DNA of 64,000 nt from positions 250,501-314,500 of the forward strand of contig NZ_JARBXM010000001.1 of the NCBI RefSeq assembly GCF_028890305.1. Reading direction: 5' to 3'. The notes below the pieces were generated by a model. That model saw only the letters and a program-made list of their open reading frames with translations, was not told the origin of the DNA and made no database searches. The position numbers and the translations under genes were made by a program. Position 1 is the stretch's first letter, and every line of letters begins with the position of its first letter. Of the stretch, positions 27,656 through 36,725 are shown in pieces. The stretch comes from Candidatus Methanosphaera massiliense. GTDB taxonomy: Archaea; Methanobacteriota; Methanobacteria; Methanobacteriales; Methanobacteriaceae.

Positions 27656-28522
27656 ATGGAGCTAAATGATAACTGGTATACGTTATATGAGGCATTGTAT
27701 GGTACTAACTTTAACAGGTTAATGACAGTTGGTACACCTACAGAGGGATATGAAAATTATCCATTATCAACAATCGATGATATACGTGAACTCATTGAAG
27801 AGTATTACCCTAAAAATGAATTTTACATATCATTATATGATTTTAATTCTAAAGACCCTGTTATTTCATGGGATAGGTTAGATAATGCTAAATATGAAAA
27901 ATATGCAAAAAAAGATTGTATTTTATTTAGATTTAAACAAAATACAGATATTATAAGAGAAGAAATTGTTGACTTAACCGAAATAGAACAATTCATGTTC
28001 ATAAGACGTTCAATAAACTTAGGAAATAACAAATCAATGATTAAAGACATGAAAAATGTATCTGAAAGTATTGAAAAACTATTTAACATAAAACCATTAG
28101 CAATATTTAATGGTTACTCTGAAGGTTATTTATACATATTTACCGATGAATTAAAACTAAAAAATCCAACAATTACCTTTTATTACTTCTATAAATTCAT
28201 AGAAAACTATGCAGATACTGTAACACTAAAATACTTAAATATAGATCCATTTTCACAAATTGTCACAATGCCTGGAAGTGAAAATAATTATTCTAGGTTA
28301 TATGCAAAACCATTTGATATAACAGCTAGTTATCCAGCCATAATCAAAAATAGTGAAAATAATATCTTAGAATCAATTGATTTAGGTAAAAATCAGGATA
28401 CTCATGCATTAGAATCATTATTAAAAACTGTTGATGATGAAATAAGTAAAAGAAAATCAGAGGGAAATACAAATGCATGGAATTATGATTTAGATAAATT
28501 ATTTAATGAAAGACGTGAATAA
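27656..28522 (+). CDS. Divergent archaeo-eukaryotic-primase-like protein (uncertain)
   Basis: A 288-residue protein not recognised with certainty. The order of three segments resembles the PriS/AEP fold: NEFYISLYDF (54-63) then ILFRFKQNTD (89-98) where primases have an Asp-x-Asp pair; FNGYSEGYLYIF (151-162) where they have the sGxRGxH motif; and VTMPGSENNYSRLYAKPF (203-220) where they have a RxPgSxHxxTG motif. The catalytic acidic pair is not present in the first segment, so the protein may be inactive or have shifted residues. Single gene with long flanking gaps. An unrelated fold is possible. Confidence 0.45.
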   Translation: MELNDNWYTLYEALYGTNFNRLMTVGTPTEGYENYPLSTIDDIRELIEEYYPKNEFYISLYDFNSKDPVISWDRLDNAKYEKYAKKDCILFRFKQNTDIIREEIVDLTEIEQFMFIRRSINLGNNKSMIKDMKNVSESIEKLFNIKPLAIFNGYSEGYLYIFTDELKLKNPTITFYYFYKFIENYADTVTLKYLNIDPFSQIVTMPGSENNYSRLYAKPFDITASYPAIIKNSENNILESIDLGKNQDTHALESLLKTVDDEISKRKSEGNTNAWNYDLDKLFNERRE

Positions 28523-29022
28523 TTCTGAGTATATTCTAAACTTTCCCTTCATTGATTTTTTAAATACTAATTCTAATATTATAAAATAAACTTCTATTTA
28601 ATTATTCTAATTTTGTTTAAACATACTACTTATTCTTGTTAATTAAATTTAACTATTTATTTTTAGTTACTAATTAAATTGATTTAAAATCCTACGAAAA
28701 AAATACATATTAAATAGAATTTAACAAAATAATTTTAACTTAAAATGAATATAAGACAAGAGTATCTATAATTAAATATTTTACAGTTATATAAAGTTAA
28801 AAATAGAGTTAAAAAGACGAATTTACATTAATTATTAAAATAAATTAAGAATAAGTATCTATTTTACAAAATAAGAATAAAAAACGAATTTAATTTATTT
28901 GATTTCAATAAACTCAATTACTATTTATTTAAATAATTATTTATAACACCAATTACAAAATAATATTAATTATACTTATTATACTAGTTATTTTAAGATT
29001 TAAATAAAATAAATTGGTGAAA
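28523..29022. other. Gap between the primase-like and acyltransferase genes
   Basis: 500 bases, very AT-rich, with frequent stop codons in all frames. A TTTCCC then T-rich stretch just after 28540 is a weak terminator. A GGTGA ribosome binding site at 29016-29020 sets the acyltransferase start. Nothing else was identified. Confidence 0.45.
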
Positions 29023-30072
29023 ATGAAAAGAATTTTGTATATTGATTATTTAAAAACTCTTGCTATTTTTGGTGTCATTGCAATACATCTAAGTTCGAAA
29101 TATATAACACACTATACTCTAAATTCTAGTTTATGGTTTAGTGGACTGTTTGTTGAATCAATGTTCCGATTTAGTATAATTTTATTTGTCATGGCTTCAG
29201 GTATTCTACTTATAAAAAAAAATCAGACAATAGACGATATTCCACGACGTTTAAAAAGAATAGGTATACCATTTATAGGATGGTTTCTGATATACTTTAT
29301 TATTAAAATGTCCATGAAGTATTCATTAACTTATATTATTTCAAATATTTTTAATCTATTAATTATATCAATTCTTGACCCTACTATACTAACTGTAGAA
29401 TTTTGGTTCATCTATATGCTTATTGGATTATATCTTGCTTCACCAATAATATGCTCATGGATTAGAAATGCAGAAATACGTGAAATTGAGTATTTTTTAG
29501 TAATTTGGCTTATAACAATATTTATAAAAATGTTACCTTATAATGATAATATTATTATATATATGAATATGTTCTTTGGATACGTAGGATATTTTATTCT
29601 AGGATACTACTTAATTAATAAAGATTCAGAATTACTAAAAAGTCGTAAATTTGGTGCTGTATTATATATCATAGGCACTCTTATGACATTTATGGGAGTT
29701 ATAGCTGCAAGTAATTTTATAGGAGAACTTGAATTAACATTCATGCCTCTTGGTGATCTTACTATTAATGCTTGTCTTCAAGCAGTGGGTATGTTCTTAA
29801 TTATAAAAAATACTGATTTTAGTATTATATGGGGAAAATATAGTGATAAGATTAATAGAAAAATTACATTAATTAGTAATTTAACACTGGGAATCTATCT
29901 TACAAATGTATTACTTATTAATGCTTTAGATAAAATAGGAATTTATGACATTAGTATTAGTCCCTTTATCAATATTCCAATACTTACTGTAATTGTAGTA
30001 TTTATGTTAATGATTATTCTTCTAATTATGTATAGAATACCCTATGTTAATAAATTAACAGGAATAGCATAA
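29023..30072 (+). CDS. Membrane-bound acyltransferase (acyltransferase 3 family)
   Basis: About 349 residues and some ten transmembrane helices. It has the family start RILYIDYLKTLAIFGVIAIH, with the conserved His at about residue 22, followed by the RLKRIGIPFIGW block and a Trp-rich FWFIYMLIGLYLASPI. Such enzymes O-acetylate or otherwise acylate surface glycans. The frame opens at TTG 29014 and GTG 29017, but these overlap a GGTGA ribosome binding site placed for ATG 29023. Confidence 0.88.
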   Translation: MKRILYIDYLKTLAIFGVIAIHLSSKYITHYTLNSSLWFSGLFVESMFRFSIILFVMASGILLIKKNQTIDDIPRRLKRIGIPFIGWFLIYFIIKMSMKYSLTYIISNIFNLLIISILDPTILTVEFWFIYMLIGLYLASPIICSWIRNAEIREIEYFLVIWLITIFIKMLPYNDNIIIYMNMFFGYVGYFILGYYLINKDSELLKSRKFGAVLYIIGTLMTFMGVIAASNFIGELELTFMPLGDLTINACLQAVGMFLIIKNTDFSIIWGKYSDKINRKITLISNLTLGIYLTNVLLINALDKIGIYDISISPFINIPILTVIVVFMLMIILLIMYRIPYVNKLTGIA

Positions 30073-30092
30073 ACCTCCCCCATTTCTATTTT
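30073..30092 (+). terminator. C-run/T-run 3' element after the acyltransferase gene
   Basis: ACCTCCCCC immediately after the stop codon, then ATTTCTATTTT. It matches the recurrent 3'-end motif. Confidence 0.5.
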
Positions 30093-30141
30093 ATTAAAAA
30101 ATTTATTATTCGGATTATTTTTTAAAATTATTTTCAGTAAC

Positions 30142-30154
30142 TTTATATTATATA
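30142..30154 (+). promoter_or_regulatory. TATA-like promoter of the candidate structured RNA
   Basis: TTTATATTATATA lies about 30-40 bases before the 5' end of the folded element at 30185. That is close to, or slightly longer than, the usual archaeal TATA-to-start distance of 25-30 bases. The DNA is AT-rich, so a chance match is possible. Confidence 0.4.
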
Positions 30155-30184
30155 AAAAATATAATATTAAAATAAGATATAGAC

Positions 30185-30314
30185 TAGGTCTATGGTGATT
30201 TATAATCTAACAAATAAGAGATTATTATAAAAGAATATGACCTTAATGGTTATGCGTATCTAAATTCTTTTATAAAAAACAACGATTTTTGTTTTATTTA
30301 CCATATGAGACCTG
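30185..30314 (+). ncRNA. Candidate structured RNA with a multibranched fold
   Basis: A closing helix pairs AGGTCT (30186-30191) with AGACCT (30308-30313), and continues ATGGT (30192-30196) with ACCAT (30300-30304), leaving a 3-base bulge. Inside it are three hairpins: ATAATCT/AGATTAT (30202-30208 / 30219-30225); a perfect 11-pair stem TATAAAAGAAT/ATTCTTTTATA (30226-30236 / 30264-30274) topped by ATGACC/GGTTAT; and AAAACAA/TTGTTTT (30276-30282 / 30289-30295). No frame is open through it. It lies 200 bases before rps3ae, which has its own possible TATA, so it is more likely a free RNA than a leader. Not matched to a known family; not tRNA, 5S, 7S or RNase P by eye. Confidence 0.5.
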
Positions 30315-30518
30315 ACGGAATATTTCAAATTAATAGATTTAAAATTTTTATTTAACACGGCAATGGGTAATTAAATTTACTAAAATAATAACCACCACAA
30401 ATAACAGGTTACAAATCATTATTTTAACATTTTTCAATCATATTATATGATAAAATGCTGTAAAATAATTAAAAAAACTAAGAAATAATTTACATAAAAA
30501 TATAGGAGAAAAGATATA

Positions 30519-31091
30519 ATGGCAAAAGCAAGAAGACGAGTACGTGATACATGGAAAGAAAAAATTTGGTATGAAATATTAGCACCACAAGAATTTGATG
30601 AAGCAAGTCTTGGAACAAGCCCTGCAAGAGAACCAGAAATGCTTGTAGGTCGTAAAATTGAAACATCTATGCGTGAAATTACAGGTGACTTCAGTAGACA
30701 ATACGTAAAATTATTCTTTGAAGTAGACCACGTAAGTGGAGAAGTAGCTCACACAATATTTACAGGACACAAAGTAACAACAGATTACGTACGTAGTATG
30801 ATTAGAAGAGGAACCAGTCGTATCGACTCAATAACTGATGCAACTACAAAAGACGGTAAAAAAATCAATGTACACATGTTAGCAATAACTGTAAAAAGAG
30901 CAAAAGCTTCACAACAAAAACTCATCAGAGAAACTATGAGAAACATGGTTTTAGAAAGTGCAGCTGAGAAAAATCTTGATGAACTTGTAAAAGAAATAAT
31001 ATCAGGTAAATTTGCTTCTAACATTTACCATGAAGCTAAAAAAATATACCCACTTAAAAAAGTAGAAACCATCAAAACAAGAGTATTCTAG
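30519..31091 (+). CDS. rps3ae: Ribosomal protein S3Ae (eS1)
   Basis: A 190-residue basic protein with the start MAKARRRVRDTWKEKIWYEI and the conserved GRKIETSMREITGDFSRQYV and MIRRGTSRID segments of archaeal S3Ae, which sits at the mRNA exit of the small subunit. GGAGAA precedes the ATG. It ends in a clear C-run/T-run 3' element. Confidence 0.96.
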   Translation: MAKARRRVRDTWKEKIWYEILAPQEFDEASLGTSPAREPEMLVGRKIETSMREITGDFSRQYVKLFFEVDHVSGEVAHTIFTGHKVTTDYVRSMIRRGTSRIDSITDATTKDGKKINVHMLAITVKRAKASQQKLIRETMRNMVLESAAEKNLDELVKEIISGKFASNIYHEAKKIYPLKKVETIKTRVF

Positions 31092-31138
31092 ATAAGTATT
31101 CTTTAATTTTAAATTATTTAAATAGGGAATTTATTACT

Positions 31139-31162
31139 AACCACCCATTCTTATTTTTTTTT
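31139..31162 (+). terminator. C-run/T-run 3' element after rps3ae
   Basis: AACCACCC, a short spacer and nine Ts, between rps3ae and the DUF92 gene. Confidence 0.55.
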
Positions 31163-31210
31163 AATAATTAAACAAAATATATTATATTAATAAAATACAA
31201 AAATTATACT

Positions 31211-31885
31211 ATGATACAATTAATATTTTTAATAATTTGTGTAATTCTTGGAATCTTAGTATATTTAAGTGGAGCACTTGATTTACTAGGCTCATCTTTT
31301 GTTACAATTATTGGAATATTTATTGTAATAGCCAGAGGATTCAACTGGTTAACAATACTTTTGCTATTTCTTATTTTAGGTTCAGCTTTTACAAGCTTCA
31401 AAAAGGATTATAAAAAACGTATTGGCTTAGTACATGAACAACGAACTATTAAAAATGTTATTTCAAACGGTATTGTTCCTGTAGTAATGGCAATATTTGG
31501 TAATTATGCTGGATTTATTGGAGCAATTTCCACAGCTACTGCTGACACATTAGCTAGTGAAATTGGAGTATTAAGTGAACCTATACTAATAACAAGCCAA
31601 GAACATGTTCAACCTGGAACTGATGGTGGAATTTCTGTTCTTGGAACAGTAGCAGGATTAATTGGAGCTTTAATAATAGGAGTTTCAGCCTATTTACTAA
31701 ATGTATCTCCAGACATTACCCACAGTATTTGCATAGCAGCAATATCCGGAATGATTGGATGCTTTGCAGATAGTCTTCTTGGTGCAACATTAGAACGTAA
31801 CGGGCTTTTTAACAATGAACATGTTAACTTAACTGCAACAATAATTGGAGCACTGGTTGGTATCATTATAACAATTGGAGTATGA
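31211..31885 (+). CDS. DUF92 (TIGR00297) membrane protein
   Basis: A 224-residue protein with about six transmembrane helices. It carries the DUF92 signatures: NVISNGIVPVV, ISTATADTLASEIGVLS and GGISVLGTVAGLIGAL, and SLLGATLERNG. Plant relatives (VTE6) phosphorylate phytyl phosphate, so an isoprenoid phosphate kinase role is possible here but unproven. The stop codon overlaps an ATG of the apgM frame, so the two genes are coupled. Confidence 0.88.
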   Translation: MIQLIFLIICVILGILVYLSGALDLLGSSFVTIIGIFIVIARGFNWLTILLLFLILGSAFTSFKKDYKKRIGLVHEQRTIKNVISNGIVPVVMAIFGNYAGFIGAISTATADTLASEIGVLSEPILITSQEHVQPGTDGGISVLGTVAGLIGALIIGVSAYLLNVSPDITHSICIAAISGMIGCFADSLLGATLERNGLFNNEHVNLTATIIGALVGIIITIGV

Positions 31886-31890
31886 ATAAT

Positions 31891-33120
31891 ATGAAAGGAA
31901 TTATTTTTGTAATAGATGGAATGGGTGATCGCCCTGTAAAAGAATTAGGTGATAAAACACCACTAGAAAATGCAAGAACTCCAGCTATGGATAAAATGGT
32001 TGAAGAAGGTATAACTGGAATAATGGACACTATCCGTCCGGGAGTACGTCCTGGTAGTGACACAGCTCACTTAACTTTACTAGGATATGACCCTTATGAA
32101 GTATATACTGGTAGAGGACCATTTGAAGCAGCAGGTGTAGATTTAGACGTTCAACCTGGTGACATAGCATTCAGATGTAACTTTGCAACAGCAGATGAAG
32201 ACCTTACAATTACTGACAGAAGAGCTGGTAGAATAAGTAGTGGTACTGATAAAATAGCTGATACAATCAATCAAATGAAAATTGATGACAATGTACAAAT
32301 AATATTCAAAGAATCAGACGCTCATCGTGCTGTACTTGTATTAAGAGGAAAAGGATTATCCGATCAGATTACTGATGCAGATCCTAAACATGAAGGTAAC
32401 AAACCTAAAACAGTAAAACCATTAGATGATAGTGAAGAAGCAAAATACACTGCAGATGTTGTAAATCAATTTGTTAATAAATCCTACGAAATGTTAAAAG
32501 AACATCCTGTAAACCTTGAAAGAATTAAAGAAGGAAAACATCCTGCAAACATAGTACTACCAAGAGGTGTAGGAGCTGTACCAAGCGTACCATCTTTCGA
32601 AGACAAATACAACCTCAAAGGAGCATGTGTAGCAGAAACTGGTCTTATTAAAGGTATAGGTAAAATTGTTGGAATGGATGTAATTAATATACCCGGAGCA
32701 ACTGGTGGAATAAATACAGATATAGACAGCGTACATAAACACATAATAGACACAGTTAAAGATGATAAATATGACTTTGTTTTAATTAATGTTGACGGAG
32801 CTGATGAAGCAGGACACGATGGAGACATCATCGGTAAAAGAGACTTCATAGAAAAAGTAGATAACATCATGAAAGACCTTAAAGAAATTGATGATATTGT
32901 ATTATTTGTTACTGCAGACCACTCCACACCAGTAAGTGTTATGGATCATACAGGAGACCCAGTACCAGTATTCATAAAAGCACCAGGATTACGTGTTGAT
33001 GATATTAAAGAATACGGTGAAAGAGCTGCAGCTAAAGGAGGATTATGTCGTATCAGAGGATCAGATGTAATGTACATAATAAGAGATCTTATGAATGTAA
33101 CAAAAAAATTCGGAGCATAA
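31891..33120 (+). CDS. apgM: Cofactor-independent phosphoglycerate mutase, archaeal type (ApgM)
   Basis: About 409 residues of the alkaline-phosphatase superfamily. It interconverts 3- and 2-phosphoglycerate. Key blocks: IIFVIDGMGDRPVKELG (metal Asp), PGSDTAHLTLLGYDPYEVYTGRGPFEAAG in two parts, AFRCNFAT, DGADEAGHDGD and TADHSTPVS. The frame has ATGs at 31882 and 31891; a GGAG at 31877-31880 is well placed only for the second. It forms an operon with DUF92. Confidence 0.95.
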   Translation: MKGIIFVIDGMGDRPVKELGDKTPLENARTPAMDKMVEEGITGIMDTIRPGVRPGSDTAHLTLLGYDPYEVYTGRGPFEAAGVDLDVQPGDIAFRCNFATADEDLTITDRRAGRISSGTDKIADTINQMKIDDNVQIIFKESDAHRAVLVLRGKGLSDQITDADPKHEGNKPKTVKPLDDSEEAKYTADVVNQFVNKSYEMLKEHPVNLERIKEGKHPANIVLPRGVGAVPSVPSFEDKYNLKGACVAETGLIKGIGKIVGMDVINIPGATGGINTDIDSVHKHIIDTVKDDKYDFVLINVDGADEAGHDGDIIGKRDFIEKVDNIMKDLKEIDDIVLFVTADHSTPVSVMDHTGDPVPVFIKAPGLRVDDIKEYGERAAAKGGLCRIRGSDVMYIIRDLMNVTKKFGA

Positions 33121-33274
33121 AAATAAGAACAACTCTTAAAAACATTACTTCTTTTCATCTTTTCTTTTTTAACATACCTAATTACAATAAAATAAATAAC
33201 ATTACTATTTTTCTAAAAAACTAACCAAAACACATATAATCAAAAAAAAAATTCTGAAAGGGAGATATTATATT

Positions 33275-34633
33275 ATGAGTGATATACCACGATTATTTGG
33301 AACATCAGGAATTAGAGGAGAATATCAGAAAAAAATCACACTAGAACTAGCAATGGATGTTGCTAGAGCATTAGCTAAATATATTGGTGGAAAAGGCAAA
33401 ACAGTTGTAATTGGTCATGATACTAGAACCACAGGTAAAATCATAGAACATGTTATGATTGCCGGATTACTACAATCAGGATGCAATGTATTAAAATTAG
33501 GAATGGTTCCTACACCAACAGTGGGCTATGCTACACTAAAAAAACAGGCAGATGCTGGAATTATGATAACAGCATCCCATAATCCATCACAATACAATGG
33601 AATAAAACTATGGAATGCAGATGGATTAGCATATAAACAAAATCAAGAAAGAGAAATAGAAAAATTAGTCTACGAAAAAGATTTTAACATAGTTGGATGG
33701 GATGAAATTGGAGAAGAATATGATATATCATCATTTAAAGATGAATATGTTGATGATATAATAAAAGTTTCAGAAATTGACCCTAATAAACCACTGAAAG
33801 TAGTTGTAGATTGTGCAAGTGGAGCTGGATCATATTTATCTCCAAAAGCATTAAGACAGGCAGGTATGAACGTAATTACATTAAATGCACAACCTGATGG
33901 ATTTTTCCCTGGACGTAATCCTGAGCCTAATAGTGATAACTTACAAGAATTAATGAAAACTGTGAAAGTATTAGGTGCAGATGTTGGTTTAGCTCATGAT
34001 GGTGATGCTGACAGAATGATTGCGGTAGATGAAAAAGGTAATCTATCTGATTTTGATAAGCTTCTAACAATCATTGCAAAAGAATTTGGAGGAACAATTG
34101 TCACAACTGTTGATGCATCAGCTTGTCTAGATACTGAAATAGAGAAAATGGGTGGAAAAGTTCTCAGAACACCTGTAGGAGACGTTCACGTTGCAGAATC
34201 TATTAATGAAAATAATGGAACCTTTGGTGGAGAACCATCAGGTACATGGTTACATCCAGACTTCTGTATGTGTCCCGACGGACTTCTATCTGGACTAAGA
34301 ATCGTTAGAGCTATACAAAAAAATGGTAAATTATCAGAACAATTAGATGCTATAGAAAATTATCCAACAATACGTGAAAAAATAACCTGTGATAACAATA
34401 AAAAAGCTAGTGTAATGGAAAAAGTTGAATCAGATTTCAAAAATGAATTTGATGACATTCAAGAAATACTTACAATAGATGGCGTTCGTATCAAATTTGA
34501 AGATGGTAGCTGGGTTTTAATAAGACCATCAGGAACAGAACCATACATTCGTATAACCACTGAAGGAAAAACACAGGCACATCTTAAAGATATTGAGACA
34601 AAATCACAGAACTTCCTTAATAAGCTAATATAA
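33275..34633 (+). CDS. glmM: Phosphoglucosamine mutase (GlmM type)
   Basis: A 452-residue alpha-D-phosphohexomutase: LFGTSGIRGEY at the N-terminus, the phosphoserine loop TASHNPSQYNGIKLW (about 107-121), metal-binding DGDADRM, sugar-binding GGEPSGTW and the phosphate-binding RPSGTEPYIRI near the end. Archaeal GlmM makes glucosamine-1-phosphate for UDP-GlcNAc. The next gene is the GlmU-like enzyme of the same pathway, 130 bases on, an order also seen in Methanocaldococcus. GGGAGA ribosome binding site. Confidence 0.93.
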   Translation: MSDIPRLFGTSGIRGEYQKKITLELAMDVARALAKYIGGKGKTVVIGHDTRTTGKIIEHVMIAGLLQSGCNVLKLGMVPTPTVGYATLKKQADAGIMITASHNPSQYNGIKLWNADGLAYKQNQEREIEKLVYEKDFNIVGWDEIGEEYDISSFKDEYVDDIIKVSEIDPNKPLKVVVDCASGAGSYLSPKALRQAGMNVITLNAQPDGFFPGRNPEPNSDNLQELMKTVKVLGADVGLAHDGDADRMIAVDEKGNLSDFDKLLTIIAKEFGGTIVTTVDASACLDTEIEKMGGKVLRTPVGDVHVAESINENNGTFGGEPSGTWLHPDFCMCPDGLLSGLRIVRAIQKNGKLSEQLDAIENYPTIREKITCDNNKKASVMEKVESDFKNEFDDIQEILTIDGVRIKFEDGSWVLIRPSGTEPYIRITTEGKTQAHLKDIETKSQNFLNKLI

Positions 34634-34646
34634 TACGGAAACATCA

Positions 34647-34676
34647 ACCCCTCTTTTTATCCTTTTTTCTTTTTTT
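34647..34676 (+). terminator. C-run/T-run 3' element after glmM
   Basis: AACCCCTC followed by three T-runs of five to seven bases. It fits the recurrent 3'-end motif. Confidence 0.5.
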
Positions 34677-34762
34677 AAATAATTCAAATAATAAAATATT
34701 AAAATTTATTATAAAATGAATACTAATATAATAATAATATAATAAAGAAAGGGTGAATATTA

Positions 34763-36064
34763 ATGAAAGCTATAATATTAACAGCAGGTGAAGGAACAAG
34801 AATGCGTCCTTTGACAACAACACGACCAAAAACTATGCTAATTACAGGTGGAAAACCATTAATACAATATAATATTGAGTCACTAAGAGATGCAGGAATT
34901 AAAGATATAACCCTTGTTGTAGGATATAAAAAAGAAGTTATAGAAGAATACTTTAGTGACGGAAGTAAATTCGGTGTAAACATTAACTATGCTGTCCAGG
35001 AAGGCCAATTAGGTACAGCACATGCAATAGGAAGTGCTGAAAAATATATCGATGAAAGTTTCATAGTTCTAAATGGAGATATTATTGTAAGCTATGATCT
35101 TATAAGAAATTTAATTGAAAAATATGCTACAAGAACAAGTAATAATGTTAAATCAGTGCTCACATTAATTGAAGTTGATAATCCTTCTAATTATGGTGTT
35201 GTTTCAACAATAAATGATAAAATAGTTGAAATTGTTGAAAAACCTGCACCTGGCGAGGCTCCAAGTAATCTTGCAAATGCTGGAATTTATTTATTTAGTA
35301 CAGAAATATTCGATGCTATAAGAAAAACTAAACTATCCGAACGTGGAGAATACGAGATAACAGATTCACTTAAAATAGAATTAGAAAATGGATGGGAAAT
35401 ACTTGGATTAATATCTCATGAACCTTGGATGGATGTTGGAAGACCATGGGAGTTATTAAAGAGTAATCAAGACTTCCTTGAAAAAATGGAAGATGATATT
35501 GAAGGAGAAATCGAAGAAAACGTTACTATTCATGGTCCACTACACCTTGGTAAAGGCAGTATTATTAGATCAGGATGTTATATTCAAGGTCCAGTATTCA
35601 TAGGAGAAAACTGCGATGTAGGCCCTAACACATATCTCAGACCATATGCTTGCTTATGTAATGACGTAGATGTTGGTAATGCTGTTGAAATTAAAAATAG
35701 TATTATTATGGATGGAACCAATGTTAATCATTTATCATATGTTGGAGATTCTGTTATTGGTGTAAACTGTAATCTTGGTGCTGGAACTAATCTTGCTAAC
35801 CTACGATTTGATGATCAACATGTACGCGTTACTGTTAAAGGTAAACGTGTGGATTCTGGTCTTAGAAAATTAGGCGCTATCTTTGGTGATGGTGTAAAAA
35901 CTGGTATTAATACCAGTGTTAATCCTGGTGTAAAAATAGGTAATGGTTCATTTATTAACGCAGGATGTGTTCTCTATAGAGATATTGACTCTTATTCATT
36001 AGTATCCACAAAAACTAATTTGATTGTTAAAGAAATTAAACATAAAAAAGAAGATGAAAAATAA
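34763..36064 (+). CDS. glmU: Bifunctional sugar-1-phosphate nucleotidylyltransferase / acetyltransferase (GlmU-like)
   Basis: A 433-residue two-domain enzyme. The N-terminal nucleotidyltransferase begins MKAIILTAGEGTRMRPLT and has VLNGDII and EYEITDSLK. The C-terminal left-handed beta-helix (from about residue 250, HGPLHLGKGSIIRSGCYIQG) has hexapeptide repeats, with a late segment NCNLGAGTNLANLRFD. It would acetylate glucosamine-1-P and make UDP-GlcNAc for pseudomurein and glycoproteins. It follows glmM. Confidence 0.92.
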   Translation: MKAIILTAGEGTRMRPLTTTRPKTMLITGGKPLIQYNIESLRDAGIKDITLVVGYKKEVIEEYFSDGSKFGVNINYAVQEGQLGTAHAIGSAEKYIDESFIVLNGDIIVSYDLIRNLIEKYATRTSNNVKSVLTLIEVDNPSNYGVVSTINDKIVEIVEKPAPGEAPSNLANAGIYLFSTEIFDAIRKTKLSERGEYEITDSLKIELENGWEILGLISHEPWMDVGRPWELLKSNQDFLEKMEDDIEGEIEENVTIHGPLHLGKGSIIRSGCYIQGPVFIGENCDVGPNTYLRPYACLCNDVDVGNAVEIKNSIIMDGTNVNHLSYVGDSVIGVNCNLGAGTNLANLRFDDQHVRVTVKGKRVDSGLRKLGAIFGDGVKTGINTSVNPGVKIGNGSFINAGCVLYRDIDSYSLVSTKTNLIVKEIKHKKEDEK

Positions 36065-36119
36065 ATCAAGAAAAAACTTTTTTAATCTTCCCTCTTTTTA
36101 TTCTTTTTTTAAAAAAATA

Positions 36120-36719
36120 TTATTTTGTAGAATTATACTCAGTTATTATTGTTGTTGTCGTGTTCCCTGTTCTTGTTGTAGTTATATTCTTATTAAGACA
36201 TTCTGCAGGATTTATATTAATATATTGCACATATCCACCACTACCACTTGTATTTTCATCAACATCTAAATATGTGGATAAATCATTTTCGTTAATTGTA
36301 TTTAATATCACTGTCCCATACATTGAAAATATTACTGCTATTATTGCTAATACTAGTAGAAATGTTGTTGCTGCATAGTCTCCTTTTGTATCATTTTCCA
36401 AGTAATTCTGTGGTCCTGTGAATGTCGTTATTGTGAATGGATATAGTAATTTACATCCTTTTTTTGATAATAATGATATGAATATTGATGAGGTGAATCC
36501 TATTGCTAATGAAATCATTATTATTGGATAAACTATTGTAAAAGCTATTATGGGTATGTATATTATTAAACTGTTTCTATAATTTTCTGGTAGTATTATG
36601 CTTATTTGTGAGCCAATCACTGTAAATAATAATCCATGGTAGAAATGGGGTAGTTTTAGAATATATGATATTATACAGTATAATATTATTGATGTTAATA
36701 ATTCATTTATGTTACTCAT
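36120..36719 (-). CDS. Unknown multi-spanning membrane protein (last gene of a four-gene cluster)
   Basis: A 199-residue protein with four to five hydrophobic segments (about 5-20, 27-43, 50-85 as one or two, 115-140) and an external C-terminal tail rich in Thr and Asn (NITTTRTGNTTTTIITEYNS). I do not recognise it; a Yip1-like fold is conceivable. It starts six bases after the upstream gene's stop, so it belongs to an operon with the ATPase-like gene and two OB-like genes. Confidence 0.7.
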   Translation of the reverse strand: MSNINELLTSIILYCIISYILKLPHFYHGLLFTVIGSQISIILPENYRNSLIIYIPIIAFTIVYPIIMISLAIGFTSSIFISLLSKKGCKLLYPFTITTFTGPQNYLENDTKGDYAATTFLLVLAIIAVIFSMYGTVILNTINENDLSTYLDVDENTSGSGGYVQYININPAECLNKNITTTRTGNTTTTIITEYNSTK

Positions 36720-36725
36720 GCTTAT

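Noticed and set aside
32484-32927. Minus-strand frames within apgM, and similar shadows in ftsZ, hypE, cimA and guaAB
   Set aside because: They lie wholly inside genes with clear family matches and have no recognisable protein features.
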